NCBI RefSeq assembly: GCF_029761915.1 | Contig: NZ_CP121695.1 | Span: forward strand, 3,997,501 to 4,061,500 | Reading direction: 5' to 3' | DNA: 64,000 nt | Source: Bradyrhizobium sp. CB1650 | Lineage (GTDB): Bacteria; Pseudomonadota; Alphaproteobacteria; Rhizobiales; Xanthobacteraceae | In this document: one piece after another, positions 1 through 7,797 of the stretch | How positions within the stretch are numbered: position 1 is the first letter of the stretch | Layout: every line of letters starts with the position of its first letter | Position numbers and translations under genes: made by a program | Notes under the pieces: model-generated | The model's input: only the letters and a program-made list of their open reading frames with translations | The model's database searches: none | What the model was told of the DNA's origin: nothing

Positions 1-1016
1 GGCAACATCTGCGTTGCCGGCCATGCGGCTGCGACCTTGTCCGGCAGGATTCCGAGGCCGCCTCGGCTCGTCTGCGCGTCGGCCGTAATCGCAAATGTGA
101 GGGCGCGCGAGCGATAGGTCCGCGACCACGCATCGGCGATCAGCGCGAGCGACACTTCGTCGATGCCGGGAGTCAGATTGATCCCGAGTTGCTCTTGGTT
201 CCAGAATGCGAACGTGTTGGTGATGGCGGTGAGCGCGAAGGGGCGTGTGAACTGGAACGCATCGCTACGGTGGCGCGCGTCCCATCCCGCAAGGCCGATG
301 TCGCGGGCGACCGCCTCGGCCTTGGCGCGGCCGGCGATGGCCTCGATCAAGGTGAGCGCCATCGGCATGGATGCGGTGATCCCGGTCGTCGTTGCGACAC
401 CGTGGTCGACGACCAGCCTGCGGTCCGCCGCATAGCGGATCGCAGAATGCTTTTGGAGATCGCGCACGGAATACCAGTGGGTCGTGGCTCGCTTGCCGTC
501 GAGCAGCCCGGTATTGGCGACCACTTTGGCGCCGACGCAGACGCCGATGACGATCGCGCCCTTGTCGGCCTGGGCCCTGATCCATTGCAGAGCCACCGGG
601 TCATCCTCGCGCGTCATCGCCGGCACGATGACGTAGTCGGCGCCATCCGGGTGTGCAGCGTCGAATTCCGCGATCGTCGCGTGCGGCTGCACCTTCAGTG
701 CAGGATAAAGTGTGACGGGCCCCGGCTGCGTTGCCAATGTGAGCACATCGGCGATATCGGCGCGTGCGAGGATGCCGTACGGCATCAGATAATCGGTGGT
801 CTCGCTCATATCGTTGATGCCGACGACGGCGATCAGGGGACGCTGCCGCTTCGGCGGTTTCAGCGCCGCAAGCGTCGCCTCGGACTCGTCTCTGGATATT
901 GCAGGCGCAGCTCCGCGCGCCGGCGAACCAGGCAGCAAGAGCAGCCAGGTCCCGCCGATCGCCAGCAGCAACGCCGCACAGCCGAGGCCGCTCCACGCCA
1001 GAATGCGCCAGCTCAT
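1..1016 (-). CDS. DJ-1/PfpI family protein with N-terminal membrane anchor (3' end cut by window edge)
   Basis: The reading frame starts at the ATG at 1016 and stays open for 338 codons to the left edge, so the C-terminus is missing. Residues about 5-28 are a hydrophobic anchor or signal. The body starts with RPLIAVVGINDM and carries a nucleophile elbow, IVIGVCVGAKVVAN, with the Cys in GVCVGA, followed by a TTHW segment. Both are typical of DJ-1/PfpI proteins, including the glutamine-amidotransferase-like half of GlxA/FtrA regulators. No AraC helix-turn-helix is seen in the visible part. The protein is probably periplasmic or membrane-tethered. The substrate is unknown. Antisense frames of similar length are shadows. 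Confidence 0.75.
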   Translation of the reverse strand, partial: MSWRILAWSGLGCAALLLAIGGTWLLLLPGSPARGAAPAISRDESEATLAALKPPKRQRPLIAVVGINDMSETTDYLMPYGILARADIADVLTLATQPGPVTLYPALKVQPHATIAEFDAAHPDGADYVIVPAMTREDDPVALQWIRAQADKGAIVIGVCVGAKVVANTGLLDGKRATTHWYSVRDLQKHSAIRYAADRRLVVDHGVATTTGITASMPMALTLIEAIAGRAKAEAVARDIGLAGWDARHRSDAFQFTRPFALTAITNTFAFWNQEQLGINLTPGIDEVSLALIADAWSRTYRSRALTFAITADAQTSRGGLGILPDKVAAAWPATQML

Positions 1017-1167
1017 GTTGATGTCACCCACTGCTTCACGCGGCGCGGAAGCTACTCGCTCGCGGCGGCATCGGGAATGACGCAAATCCGGCAAAAACGG
1101 CCACGTCGCATGCGCGATCATTTGTGGCGAAGTCTGCGCGAGATGTCTCGCGCAGAGCTTTCGAAAA

Positions 1168-1722
1168 CTACCTCAGCCCCTCATACACCATCAGCCCGCG
1201 TGCGATCTGCAGCTTGCGGATGGCGCGCGGCAGGAGTTTCTCCGGCTGGTGCAGATAGCGCCAGGAGGTGAGGGTGTACGCGCCGAGTGGGCCGCATTCG
1301 TCGTCGAACGGTGCGAGCACGCCGGTGACGCTCACCGGAGTGTGCGGGCGGGCGTTGAAGGGCAGGAGCAGAAGCTCCAGATGCGCCTTGCCGCCGTCCT
1401 CGCGCGCAGCGGTGAGGCCGGCGATCGCGCCGAGCGTCTCGTCGGCGACGACCGTGATGATCTCCTCGATCTCGCCGCGGCTCGCCGCGGTGAACAGGGC
1501 GGCAAAGCTCAGGTCCTTGAGATCGCTGCCGGCGAGCGCGCAGACGCGGGTGCCGGCGACGCGGAACGGAAAGCCGAACGTCGGCTCGCACGACAGGACG
1601 AAGATGTCCCCGAGCAGACCGCGGACGGCGGCCGGATCGATATCGGCCCGGTCCGGTGCCCGGGCAGTGCCGCGCCTTTCGTTCCAGTACGCGAAGAATT
1701 CGCGGCTCGACGGATGTTTCAT
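1168..1722 (-). CDS. PAS domain protein (PAS_5 family)
   Basis: This 184-residue cytoplasmic protein begins MKHPSSREFFAYWNERRG. It continues through a single PAS-like fold with the segment LLGDIFVLSCEPTFGFPFRVAGTRVCAL, the pattern of the alphaproteobacterial PAS_5 (PF07310) family of stand-alone sensor-like proteins with no output domain. The ligand is unknown. A start 13 codons upstream (1761) is possible. I prefer 1722 because homologues I remember begin at MKHPSSREFF and a GGGGA stretch lies upstream. A TTAA-N7-TTAA box sits 152 bp upstream of this start. Confidence 0.75.
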   Translation of the reverse strand: MKHPSSREFFAYWNERRGTARAPDRADIDPAAVRGLLGDIFVLSCEPTFGFPFRVAGTRVCALAGSDLKDLSFAALFTAASRGEIEEIITVVADETLGAIAGLTAAREDGGKAHLELLLLPFNARPHTPVSVTGVLAPFDDECGPLGAYTLTSWRYLHQPEKLLPRAIRKLQIARGLMVYEGLR

Positions 1723-1873
1723 GTCTGAACGCTTATCCCCGGGTGCGACCTCGTGGGACATGCCTGTCCCGCTTCAGTGCACCCGCGATCCCTTTCGTTG
1801 TTGTGCAGGAGGGGATTTGCAGCGTCCATGCCGCAGGCGCGTTTTCGGCCGCGCGGCGACCGGGTTTGCGTCG

Positions 1874-1889
1874 TTAACGTTAAATTAAC
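1874..1889. promoter_or_regulatory. TTAA-N7-TTAAC box, CtrA-type candidate
   Basis: TTAA at 1874-1877 and TTAAC at 1885-1889 are separated by exactly 7 bases. This matches the CtrA recognition sequence known from Caulobacter and other Alphaproteobacteria. It lies in the gap between the leftward PAS_5 gene and the rightward rhomboid gene and could serve either, or the putative transcript ending at 2092. Binding is inferred from sequence only. Confidence 0.45.
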
Positions 1890-2064
1890 GATGAGCTTTG
1901 CGCACCGGGCGCGGCTGGTATGGTGATCCCGATCGCAAGCCTCGCCGCTTTCATCCAGGTTCTCGGCGGGCCTGTACACAGGGCGTCAAACAGTTTGGTC
2001 ACAGGCCGCGGGGAGGGGTGGGGATTCTCCTTATCCCTCTGAGTGCCGGAAGGCCGACATGGAC

Positions 2065-2101
2065 AGGGAGGGCTTTTCCCAGGGCCCTCCCTTTTCCTTT
2101 T
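2065..2101 (+). terminator. Rho-independent terminator-like hairpin
   Basis: A perfect 9-bp stem (2065-2073 with 2084-2092) with a 10-base loop is followed by a T-rich run with two C interruptions. No protein gene ends just upstream on this strand. It may therefore terminate a non-coding transcript starting somewhere in 1890-2000, or act as an attenuator ahead of the rhomboid gene. Confidence 0.5.
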
Positions 2102-2177
2102 GTGCACTTGCACAGGGTGGGCAAAGGCGACTATCTCCAAGTCTGCCGCTCTGTTCGCGCCTGAAAGCGAAGTACCC

Positions 2178-2984
2178 TTGGATTCCCCGCCAAATCTTCC
2201 GCCGGACCAACCGGCCGCCGTCGAGGAGGCTCCGCGTGAGCCGGTCCTGACGCTGCCGACGGCGCTGACCGTCTATATCGTCCTCTTGGCCGTGATCCAC
2301 TTGCGGATGCTGCTGCCGGCTGACCTGGAGAACTGGACCATCGATGTCTTCGGCTTCATCCCGAAGCGTTACGATTCCTCGCTGCTCAACCTGCAGATCC
2401 CCGGCGGCACCGGCGCAAAGGTCTGGACCTTCGTCACCTATTCGCTGCTGCACGCCAATCTCACCCATCTCGGCTTCAACTTGCTGTGGCTGTTGCCGTT
2501 CGGCAGCGCGCTGGCGCGGCGCTTTGGCGCGCTCCGGTTTTTCATCTTCATGGCGGTGACCGCGGCGGCCGGCGCGCTCGCTCACCTCGTCACCCATGAG
2601 CATGCGGTGGCGCCGATGATCGGCGCCTCGGCCTCGGTGTCGGGCGCCATGGCGGCAGCGATCCGCTTTGCTTTCGCGCGCGGGAGCTTCCTGTCGTTCA
2701 GCCGCACGGATGCCGAGACCGCGGCAAAGGTTCCAGCGCTGCCGCTGTCGCGGGCGTTGCGCGATGGACGGGTGCTCGCTTTCCTTGCGGTGTGGTTCGG
2801 CGTCAACATCGTCTTCGGCGTCGGCGCACTCGGGATCGACACTGAAGGCGCGAGTGTGGCTTGGCAGGCCCATATCGGCGGCTTCTTTGCCGGGCTCGTG
2901 CTGTTTGCATTGTTCGATCCTGTACCGCGTGCGCGAAGCGATGCTGCGGATGCGTCATCACAGGACATTTCAAACCGCATCTGA
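2178..2984 (+). CDS. Rhomboid family intramembrane serine protease
   Basis: This polytopic membrane protein is about 268 residues from the TTG at 2178. It contains the rhomboid catalytic dyad. The Ser is in GASASVSG (about S151) in one helix and the His is in WQAHIGGFFAG (about H232) in the last core helix. The HANLTHLGFNLLWL segment is the usual rhomboid loop and helix. Rhomboids cleave membrane-anchored substrates within the bilayer; the substrate here is unknown. The frame is open back to 2043, but that upstream part crosses a terminator-like hairpin and reads like non-coding sequence. I therefore prefer the TTG ahead of DSPPNLPP, though the start is uncertain. Confidence 0.85.
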   Translation: MDSPPNLPPDQPAAVEEAPREPVLTLPTALTVYIVLLAVIHLRMLLPADLENWTIDVFGFIPKRYDSSLLNLQIPGGTGAKVWTFVTYSLLHANLTHLGFNLLWLLPFGSALARRFGALRFFIFMAVTAAAGALAHLVTHEHAVAPMIGASASVSGAMAAAIRFAFARGSFLSFSRTDAETAAKVPALPLSRALRDGRVLAFLAVWFGVNIVFGVGALGIDTEGASVAWQAHIGGFFAGLVLFALFDPVPRARSDAADASSQDISNRI

Positions 2985-3172
2985 AGCGGCGCTTGCGGCG
3001 CCGCCCGAATTCATCCATCATCGCGGCGAAGAATGTTCCGAAGCTGCAAGCCGCTAGCGGCGGTGCTTCGACAAGCGCCCGAAGCGTGAACCGGCGCTGT
3101 AACTGTTAGTTGAAGACTCGCGAACAAGTCCGGTCCGCGGAAGCGGATGGACGAGATTCAGGGAGGCGACAA

Positions 3173-3601
3173 ATGACGGTACGTTCCATTCTTAGCGCCA
3201 AGGGCCACGAGATCATGAGCGTCGAGCCCGATGCCAAGCTCGCGGCTGTGGTGAAACTCCTCGGCGAGAAGAAGATCGGCGCGGTGCTGGTGATGAATCA
3301 GAGCCGGCTGGAAGGCATCCTGTCCGAACGCGACATTGTGCGCGTGCTCGGCGACCGCGGTGCAGGCGTGCTGGAGGAACCCGTGAGCCAGGTCATGACC
3401 CGCAAGGTCGTGACCTGCAAGGAAACCGACACGGTGGCCGAGCTCATGGAGACGATGACCACCGGTAAGTTCCGCCATCTGCCCGTGGTCGACAACGGCA
3501 AGGTCGTGGGCATCATCTCGATCGGCGACGTCGTCAAGCGCCGCGTGCAGGAATATGAGACCGAGCAGGAAGCCCTGCGCGACTACATCAAGACGGCCTG
3601 A
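3173..3601 (+). CDS. CBS-pair domain protein
   Basis: This 142-residue soluble protein consists almost entirely of two CBS motifs, about residues 8-62 and 74-132. ILSERDIVRVLGD closes the first and VVGIISIGDVVKRRV the second. Such stand-alone pairs bind adenosyl nucleotides (AMP, ATP, SAM) and regulate partners; the partner is unknown. The start is set by a GGGAGG ribosome-binding site 7 bases before the ATG at 3173. An upstream in-frame extension to 3110 has no such site. The gene is convergent with the patatin gene, with 7 bases between stops. Confidence 0.9.
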   Translation: MTVRSILSAKGHEIMSVEPDAKLAAVVKLLGEKKIGAVLVMNQSRLEGILSERDIVRVLGDRGAGVLEEPVSQVMTRKVVTCKETDTVAELMETMTTGKFRHLPVVDNGKVVGIISIGDVVKRRVQEYETEQEALRDYIKTA

Positions 3602-3608
3602 GCCGGTC

Positions 3609-4637
3609 TCAATCGCTTGCTTTCGGCGCGGCGCCGTCGGGCGCCGGCGCCAGCACGTGGATCGCCTCCTGGATCGACTCCAGCGCGCGCTCGGTAGCGC
3701 GCGCGCCGAACGCGATCAGATCGTCGGCGCGATGGAAGTCGAACCAGCCGATCTGGCCGACCCGCGGCGTGATCAGCATGTCCGGCGGATCGCCGGCCAA
3801 TCTGGCGCGGGTGATGCGGTCTTGCATGATGTTGAAGGCGTCGACCATGACGGCAGAGATGCCGGGCCGTCCGCCGCCACCGAAGAACTCGCGCTTCACC
3901 GTGCGCTCCGGCGAGAAGAAGCGCGGAAAGCGCCGCTTCGTCGCGGGCTCTTCGGTCACCGGCGCGATCGGTTCGGGCACTGCGCCATGCGAATAGATCG
4001 TCGTGGAATGGGTGAAGATGTCGCTTGAAAGGTTTGCGGCGATGACGATTTCCGCGCCGAGCGCTCGGGCTGCCGAAACCGGCACCGGGTTCACCAGCGC
4101 GCCGTCGACCAGCCAACGGTCGCCGACCAGCACGGGCGAGAAGATGCCGGGCAGGGCGTAGGAGGCGCGCATCGCGTCGACCACGCGGCCATGGGTCAGC
4201 CAGATCTCGTGACCGGTACGGACCTCGGTCGCAACCGAGGCGAATTTCACCCCGAGGTCCTCGATCAGGGTCGGGCCGATCGATGCCTCGAGCCGGGTTG
4301 CGAGCTTCTCGCCTCCGATCAGGCCGGAGCCGTTAAGGCGAATGTCGAGATAGCCGAGGATGTTGCGCACGCCTTGCAGGCTGCGCGCCCAGTCCTCCAA
4401 TGTGTCGAGCTGCCCGGTCGCATAGGCGCCGCCGACCACGGCGCCGATCGAGGTGCCGACCACGACATTCGGCACGATGCCGTTCGCAAGCAGCGTTCTC
4501 AGGATACCGATATGAGCAAATCCGCGGGCCGCCCCGCCGCCAAGGGCAAGGCCGATGACCGGCCTGCGAATGCTGCCGAGGCCGACTTTCTCGCCGTTCG
4601 AGACGCTCGCGCCCCGACCTTTCAACATGTCCAGCAC
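3609..4637 (-). CDS. Patatin-like phospholipase (RssA-type)
   Basis: This 342-residue protein has the full patatin signature. The oxyanion loop is GGGAARGFAHIG (about 34-45), the nucleophile elbow GTSIGAVVGG gives the catalytic Ser, and DGALVNPVPV gives the catalytic Asp. The arrangement matches bacterial RssA/YchK-type esterases, which hydrolyse acyl ester bonds in lipids. The C-terminal about 100 residues, after the barrel-like core, are Arg/Pro-rich and less conserved. The GTG start at 4637 is preceded by AGGAGA at good spacing. No signal peptide is visible, so the protein is probably cytoplasmic or peripheral to the membrane. Confidence 0.9.
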   Translation of the reverse strand: MLDMLKGRGASVSNGEKVGLGSIRRPVIGLALGGGAARGFAHIGILRTLLANGIVPNVVVGTSIGAVVGGAYATGQLDTLEDWARSLQGVRNILGYLDIRLNGSGLIGGEKLATRLEASIGPTLIEDLGVKFASVATEVRTGHEIWLTHGRVVDAMRASYALPGIFSPVLVGDRWLVDGALVNPVPVSAARALGAEIVIAANLSSDIFTHSTTIYSHGAVPEPIAPVTEEPATKRRFPRFFSPERTVKREFFGGGGRPGISAVMVDAFNIMQDRITRARLAGDPPDMLITPRVGQIGWFDFHRADDLIAFGARATERALESIQEAIHVLAPAPDGAAPKASD

Positions 4638-4874
4638 CGAAACTCTCCTACGCCGGGGCCAGCCGCATCACCAGATTAGGCGCCACACCGCGGGGCCGCC
4701 ATAACCAGGACGAAGCATGGTTTATGCCGCTTTGGGAAGGGCACTGGGCAGGAGTATGGCGATGGGCTGTTGCCTTAAGTCTAATCACGCAAGCGTCAGC
4801 CGGGTTCCAATGACCGTATTTCCTGGGGTTCCTGAGGCTTGAATTTGCCGCGTTTTCGGTGAAAAGCAGGTGAC

Positions 4875-5945
4875 ATGATTAGCGGGGGTGACGGCATCAT
4901 CGGATGGCGGCGCGGCGTTCGGCTGTTGCCGGCGGTGACCCTTGCCGCATGCCTCGTATTCTTCGGCCAAAACGCCGCGCGAGCGCAGCTTTTCTCCGAT
5001 CGACCGCCTCCAGTGCCGCCGGCATCGGTGCCCGACCCCGGCGGCGCGGTGAGCCTGGCGCCGCCCTCGGGGCTGGGCGGCGCGCCGCCGAGCCTGCCGC
5101 CGACCCTGACCCAGCCGGCTTCACCGACGATCCCGCCTGCGCTGACCACCGTGCCGCCGTCTGCGCCGATCAACGCCGCCGCCCCCGGACAGGCCGTGCT
5201 GTCGCTGACCGCGAAATACGGCAAGGACCTGCCGGCGATCAGTAGCGGGCTGGTGTGGCGGGTATTTGCCGACCGGCCGGACGAGAACGGCACCTTCAAG
5301 CTGATCCGTGAGGATCGCAACGCCACGCCCAATATCGTGCTGCCGCCCGGCAACTATGTCGTGCACGTCGCCTTCGGCCTCGTCAGCGCCGTACGCACCG
5401 TCAGCCTGAAGTCGGAGACCGATCGTGAATCCTTCGTGCTGCCGGCGGGCGGCCTGCGCATCGAAGGCCGCGTCGGCACCAGCCGCATTCCGCAGAACCA
5501 GATCTCTTTTGCGATCTTCAAGGGCAGCCAGTTCGAATCCGGCGAGCGCGCCTCGCTGGTGCCGAACGTCGCCGCCGGCGACGTCGTGCTGCTGCCGGAA
5601 GGCACCTACTACATCGTCTCCAACTACGGCGACGCCAACTCGGTGGTGCGCTCGGACATCCGCGTCCAGGCCGGCAAGCTCACCGACGTCACCATCACCC
5701 ATCGCGCCGCCGTGATCACGCTCAAGCTCGTCAGCGACAAGGGCGGCGAGGCGCTCGCCAATACCGCCTGGTCGGTGCTGACGCCGGGCGGCGACGTCAT
5801 CAAGGAATCGATCGGCGCCTTCCCGCGCGTCGTACTCTCCGAAGGCGAATACCGCGCCATCGCCAAGAACGAGGGCAAGGTCTACGAGCGCGGCTTCAAT
5901 GTCGTGAACGGCGTCGACGGCGAAGTCGAAGTCGTCGCGCGCTGA
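4875..5945 (+). CDS. Secreted protein with repeated beta-sandwich modules
   Basis: This 356-residue protein has a signal peptide (hydrophobic core about 19-34, likely cleavage after AARA). A Pro-rich linker follows at about 40-100. Then come three related modules, each closing with an [LP]xGxYxxxxxxG pattern: LPPGNYVVHVAFG, LPEGTYYIVSNYG and LSEGEYRAIAKNEGKVY. This looks like tandem carboxypeptidase-regulatory-like or transthyretin-like sandwiches exported to the periplasm or surface. No catalytic motif is seen. The gene is divergent from the patatin gene, with a 237-bp gap. The function is unknown. Confidence 0.75.
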   Translation: MISGGDGIIGWRRGVRLLPAVTLAACLVFFGQNAARAQLFSDRPPPVPPASVPDPGGAVSLAPPSGLGGAPPSLPPTLTQPASPTIPPALTTVPPSAPINAAAPGQAVLSLTAKYGKDLPAISSGLVWRVFADRPDENGTFKLIREDRNATPNIVLPPGNYVVHVAFGLVSAVRTVSLKSETDRESFVLPAGGLRIEGRVGTSRIPQNQISFAIFKGSQFESGERASLVPNVAAGDVVLLPEGTYYIVSNYGDANSVVRSDIRVQAGKLTDVTITHRAAVITLKLVSDKGGEALANTAWSVLTPGGDVIKESIGAFPRVVLSEGEYRAIAKNEGKVYERGFNVVNGVDGEVEVVAR

Positions 5946-6364
5946 GCTGAACGCGGGATGCCGCCAAGCGCGACTCGCTGCGTGAATGATCTTCCGAATG
6001 GCCGTGGCTGGGCCGATCCGATGCGGCACGACTTCCGCAATATCGTACCGCACTTCTCATTCAGCGCACCAAATCCAGTTGTGTGCCATGTCGCGTGCTA
6101 ACGCCTGTTGGCGGTGAGCGGATGCTCACCATCATGTTGTTTGTGTTTTGATGCGAATACGAAACCGCGCGCAACACCAATCGCTGCAGCATATTCCAAG
6201 AGTTGTGTGTTCGTCGCAGCCGGCCTGCGGTTACGCAATTTCGATAATCAATTTTATTCTCTTTCCGCTCCGCTGCGTTATATGTCGAGCATCCATCAAG
6301 CGGCCGGAGCGCAGGGCATCGACGCCTGCGCCGCCGGCAGCGAGCAGGGGCCCAGCCCGTCGGC
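5946..6364. other. Intergenic stretch, no gene recognised
   Basis: No frame in these 419 bases has convincing coding character. I see no tRNA, strong hairpin or repeat. The base composition is lower in GC than the flanking genes, with AT-rich pockets near 6130-6290. Confidence 0.5.
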
Positions 6365-6562
6365 ATGTTCGAAGTGGTTCTAACGAGGCGCAAGCGATTT
6401 GGCTGGCGATGGCAAGTCAACGACCAGTCCGGCAAGATATTTGCGGACGGGTTCGAGCGCACGCGCCCTGCCGCCAAGTATCATGGCGAGCGTGCACTGT
6501 TCTTTCTCCTGTCACAGGCCGCCTATCTGAACAACCGCTCCGCAGCCTCCAGCGAAGACTGA
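6365..6562 (+). CDS. Small conserved-looking basic protein, unknown function
   Basis: This 65-residue protein starts MFEVVLTRRKRFGWRWQVND and contains the segment GKIFADGFERTRPAAKYHGERALFFLL. The basic, aromatic N-terminal strand pattern followed by one amphipathic helix resembles a small protein type I remember from Bradyrhizobium genomes. I cannot verify that here. No good ribosome-binding site precedes the ATG. There is no signal peptide or membrane segment. Confidence 0.5.
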   Translation: MFEVVLTRRKRFGWRWQVNDQSGKIFADGFERTRPAAKYHGERALFFLLSQAAYLNNRSAASSED

Positions 6563-7117
6563 TTGCGCGCCAGCGCTCGTCCCACCACGTGTTCCCTTGT
6601 CTCGTCGGGGAAAACAGCCGGCCGTTGTCCCGTAGGAGCGCAACGTGGTCCGGGAATCCATCCAAGCAAAAAGTTCCGGATTACGCTCCGCTTCATCCGG
6701 CCTACGAGTCCTTTTGCCCGTCGGGCGAAACACCCAAACTGTCGGTCAATGCCGATCCTCGAAGATATTCCGCTTTACCGAAATTCGGAAACGGCGTATA
6801 TGTCGTCTCACTCCGGCCCAAGGAAGAGGGGCGTATCGCGATCGTCACGACACGCGGGCCGGACGGCGGTGGACGCCAGGTTACATCGGCGCGAAGGGCT
6901 TCGCAGGGCAGGTGACTGTGAGCGGAGGCATCGCGCACACGACCGGTGGGATCGGCGTACGGCAAAATCGTGTGGTCCTGGCGCCCGGAGTCTGTGCGTC
7001 AAGCCTTGTGGTGATGTGGTCGCCCAACCGGGCGCGCGCATCAGCCATCCGCAAGGCGACGGGGGCAATAGTGCATCGCTCCCCGGGGAGAGCGCGCCAT
7101 AAGCCGTTTCAACCACT
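6563..7117. other. Gene-free stretch before the repeat cluster
   Basis: Several frames are open here, but none has plausible codon use or a recognisable product. The text around 6880-7110 resembles a non-coding element I believe recurs in Bradyrhizobium intergenic regions; this is from memory and unverified. It leads directly into the structured element at 7118-7241. Confidence 0.4.
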
Positions 7118-7241
7118 GCGCAGGGAAGGCCGGGATGTTTCCGGTTGCCCCCGCGGTTTTTCCCGCTGTGCTTCGTAGCGCAAATCTACTCTTGCGCACG
7201 GCGGGCCATGGGAGCCAGCCGGCTCCCGGTCTTCCCTGCGC
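7118..7241. repeat. Long-range inverted repeat element (18-bp arms)
   Basis: Arms at 7118-7135 and 7224-7241 pair over 18 bases with a single G-U type mismatch and enclose about 88 bases. A competing smaller hairpin, with 7-bp arms in 7210-7227, overlaps the right arm. This suggests alternative folds if transcribed. No coding frame is supported inside. Confidence 0.5.
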
Positions 7242-7370
7242 CCTCTTTCATTGGTGAGGGTGAAGCGACGAAGCAAAGCTCGGGCGAAATGCGCCGCGAG
7301 AGTGCGAAGGTGTGTCTACGGAAGCTATGTCCGCGATGCGAATTGAAGAGCGGCGCTCTCACCCACATTC

Positions 7371-7450
7371 CGTCATTGCGAGCGCAGCGAAGCAATCCAG
7401 AGTCTTTCCGCGGCGGCAGTCTGGATTGCTTCGCTGCGCTCGCAATGACG
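7371..7450. repeat. Dispersed palindromic repeat family 1, copy A
   Basis: Perfect 31-bp inverted arms (7371-7401 and 7420-7450) flank an 18-base spacer. The same arms recur at 26810-26890 and 43127-43208, always between genes. Frames reading through it (IASAAKQS and CFAALAMT) are the familiar artefact translations of such repeats, not genes. Confidence 0.85.
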
Positions 7451-7482
7451 ACGTCGAAGCAGGCGTGCAATGCTGTCCCAAC

Positions 7483-7596
7483 GTCCTGGCGAAGCCAGGA
7501 CCCATTACCTCGGTCAGCGTCGTGAAAGCGTGCTGTGGCCATTATCGTGCAAAACAACAGCCGCCGGTGGTTATAGGTCCTGGCTTTCGCCAGGAC
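7483..7596. repeat. Dispersed palindromic repeat family 3
   Basis: Two arms, GTCCTGGCGAAGCCAGGAC (7483-7501) and its near-complement at 7576-7596, flank about 75 bases. Each arm is itself a small hairpin. The design differs from the other two repeat families in this window, and I see only one copy here. Confidence 0.6.
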
Positions 7597-7797
7597 GACA
7601 CCGAGGGTGTGGCGCGGCCATGTGTTTCTTCGCCGGCAGCCAGCACGCAAAAAACCGTCATAGTCTCTAACGCGCACTAACCAACGCCTGACTTAAAACT
7701 GTCATAATCGCCCTCTGCGCGGAACGATCGCACGTTTTTTACATGCCGTTAAGCGGGCCTGCATTGGATGCGGCGGGAAGTTGCGTTGGGGACGAGG

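Noticed and set aside
189..1271. 360-codon plus-strand frame
   Set aside because: Antisense to the DJ-1/PfpI frame. Product text has no hydrophobic core or motif.
2043..2177. N-terminal extension of the rhomboid protein from 2043
   Set aside because: The extension would have to be translated through the terminator-like hairpin and has no ribosome-binding site or coding character.
5121..6053. 310-codon minus-strand frame
   Set aside because: Mirror of the secreted repeat protein at 4875-5945, whose signal peptide and repeats mark the real strand.
7312..7680. Frames with IASAAKQS and CFAALAMT text
   Set aside because: Translations of the palindromic repeat, seen also near 26.8 and 43.1 kb. 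They are artefacts of the repeat.
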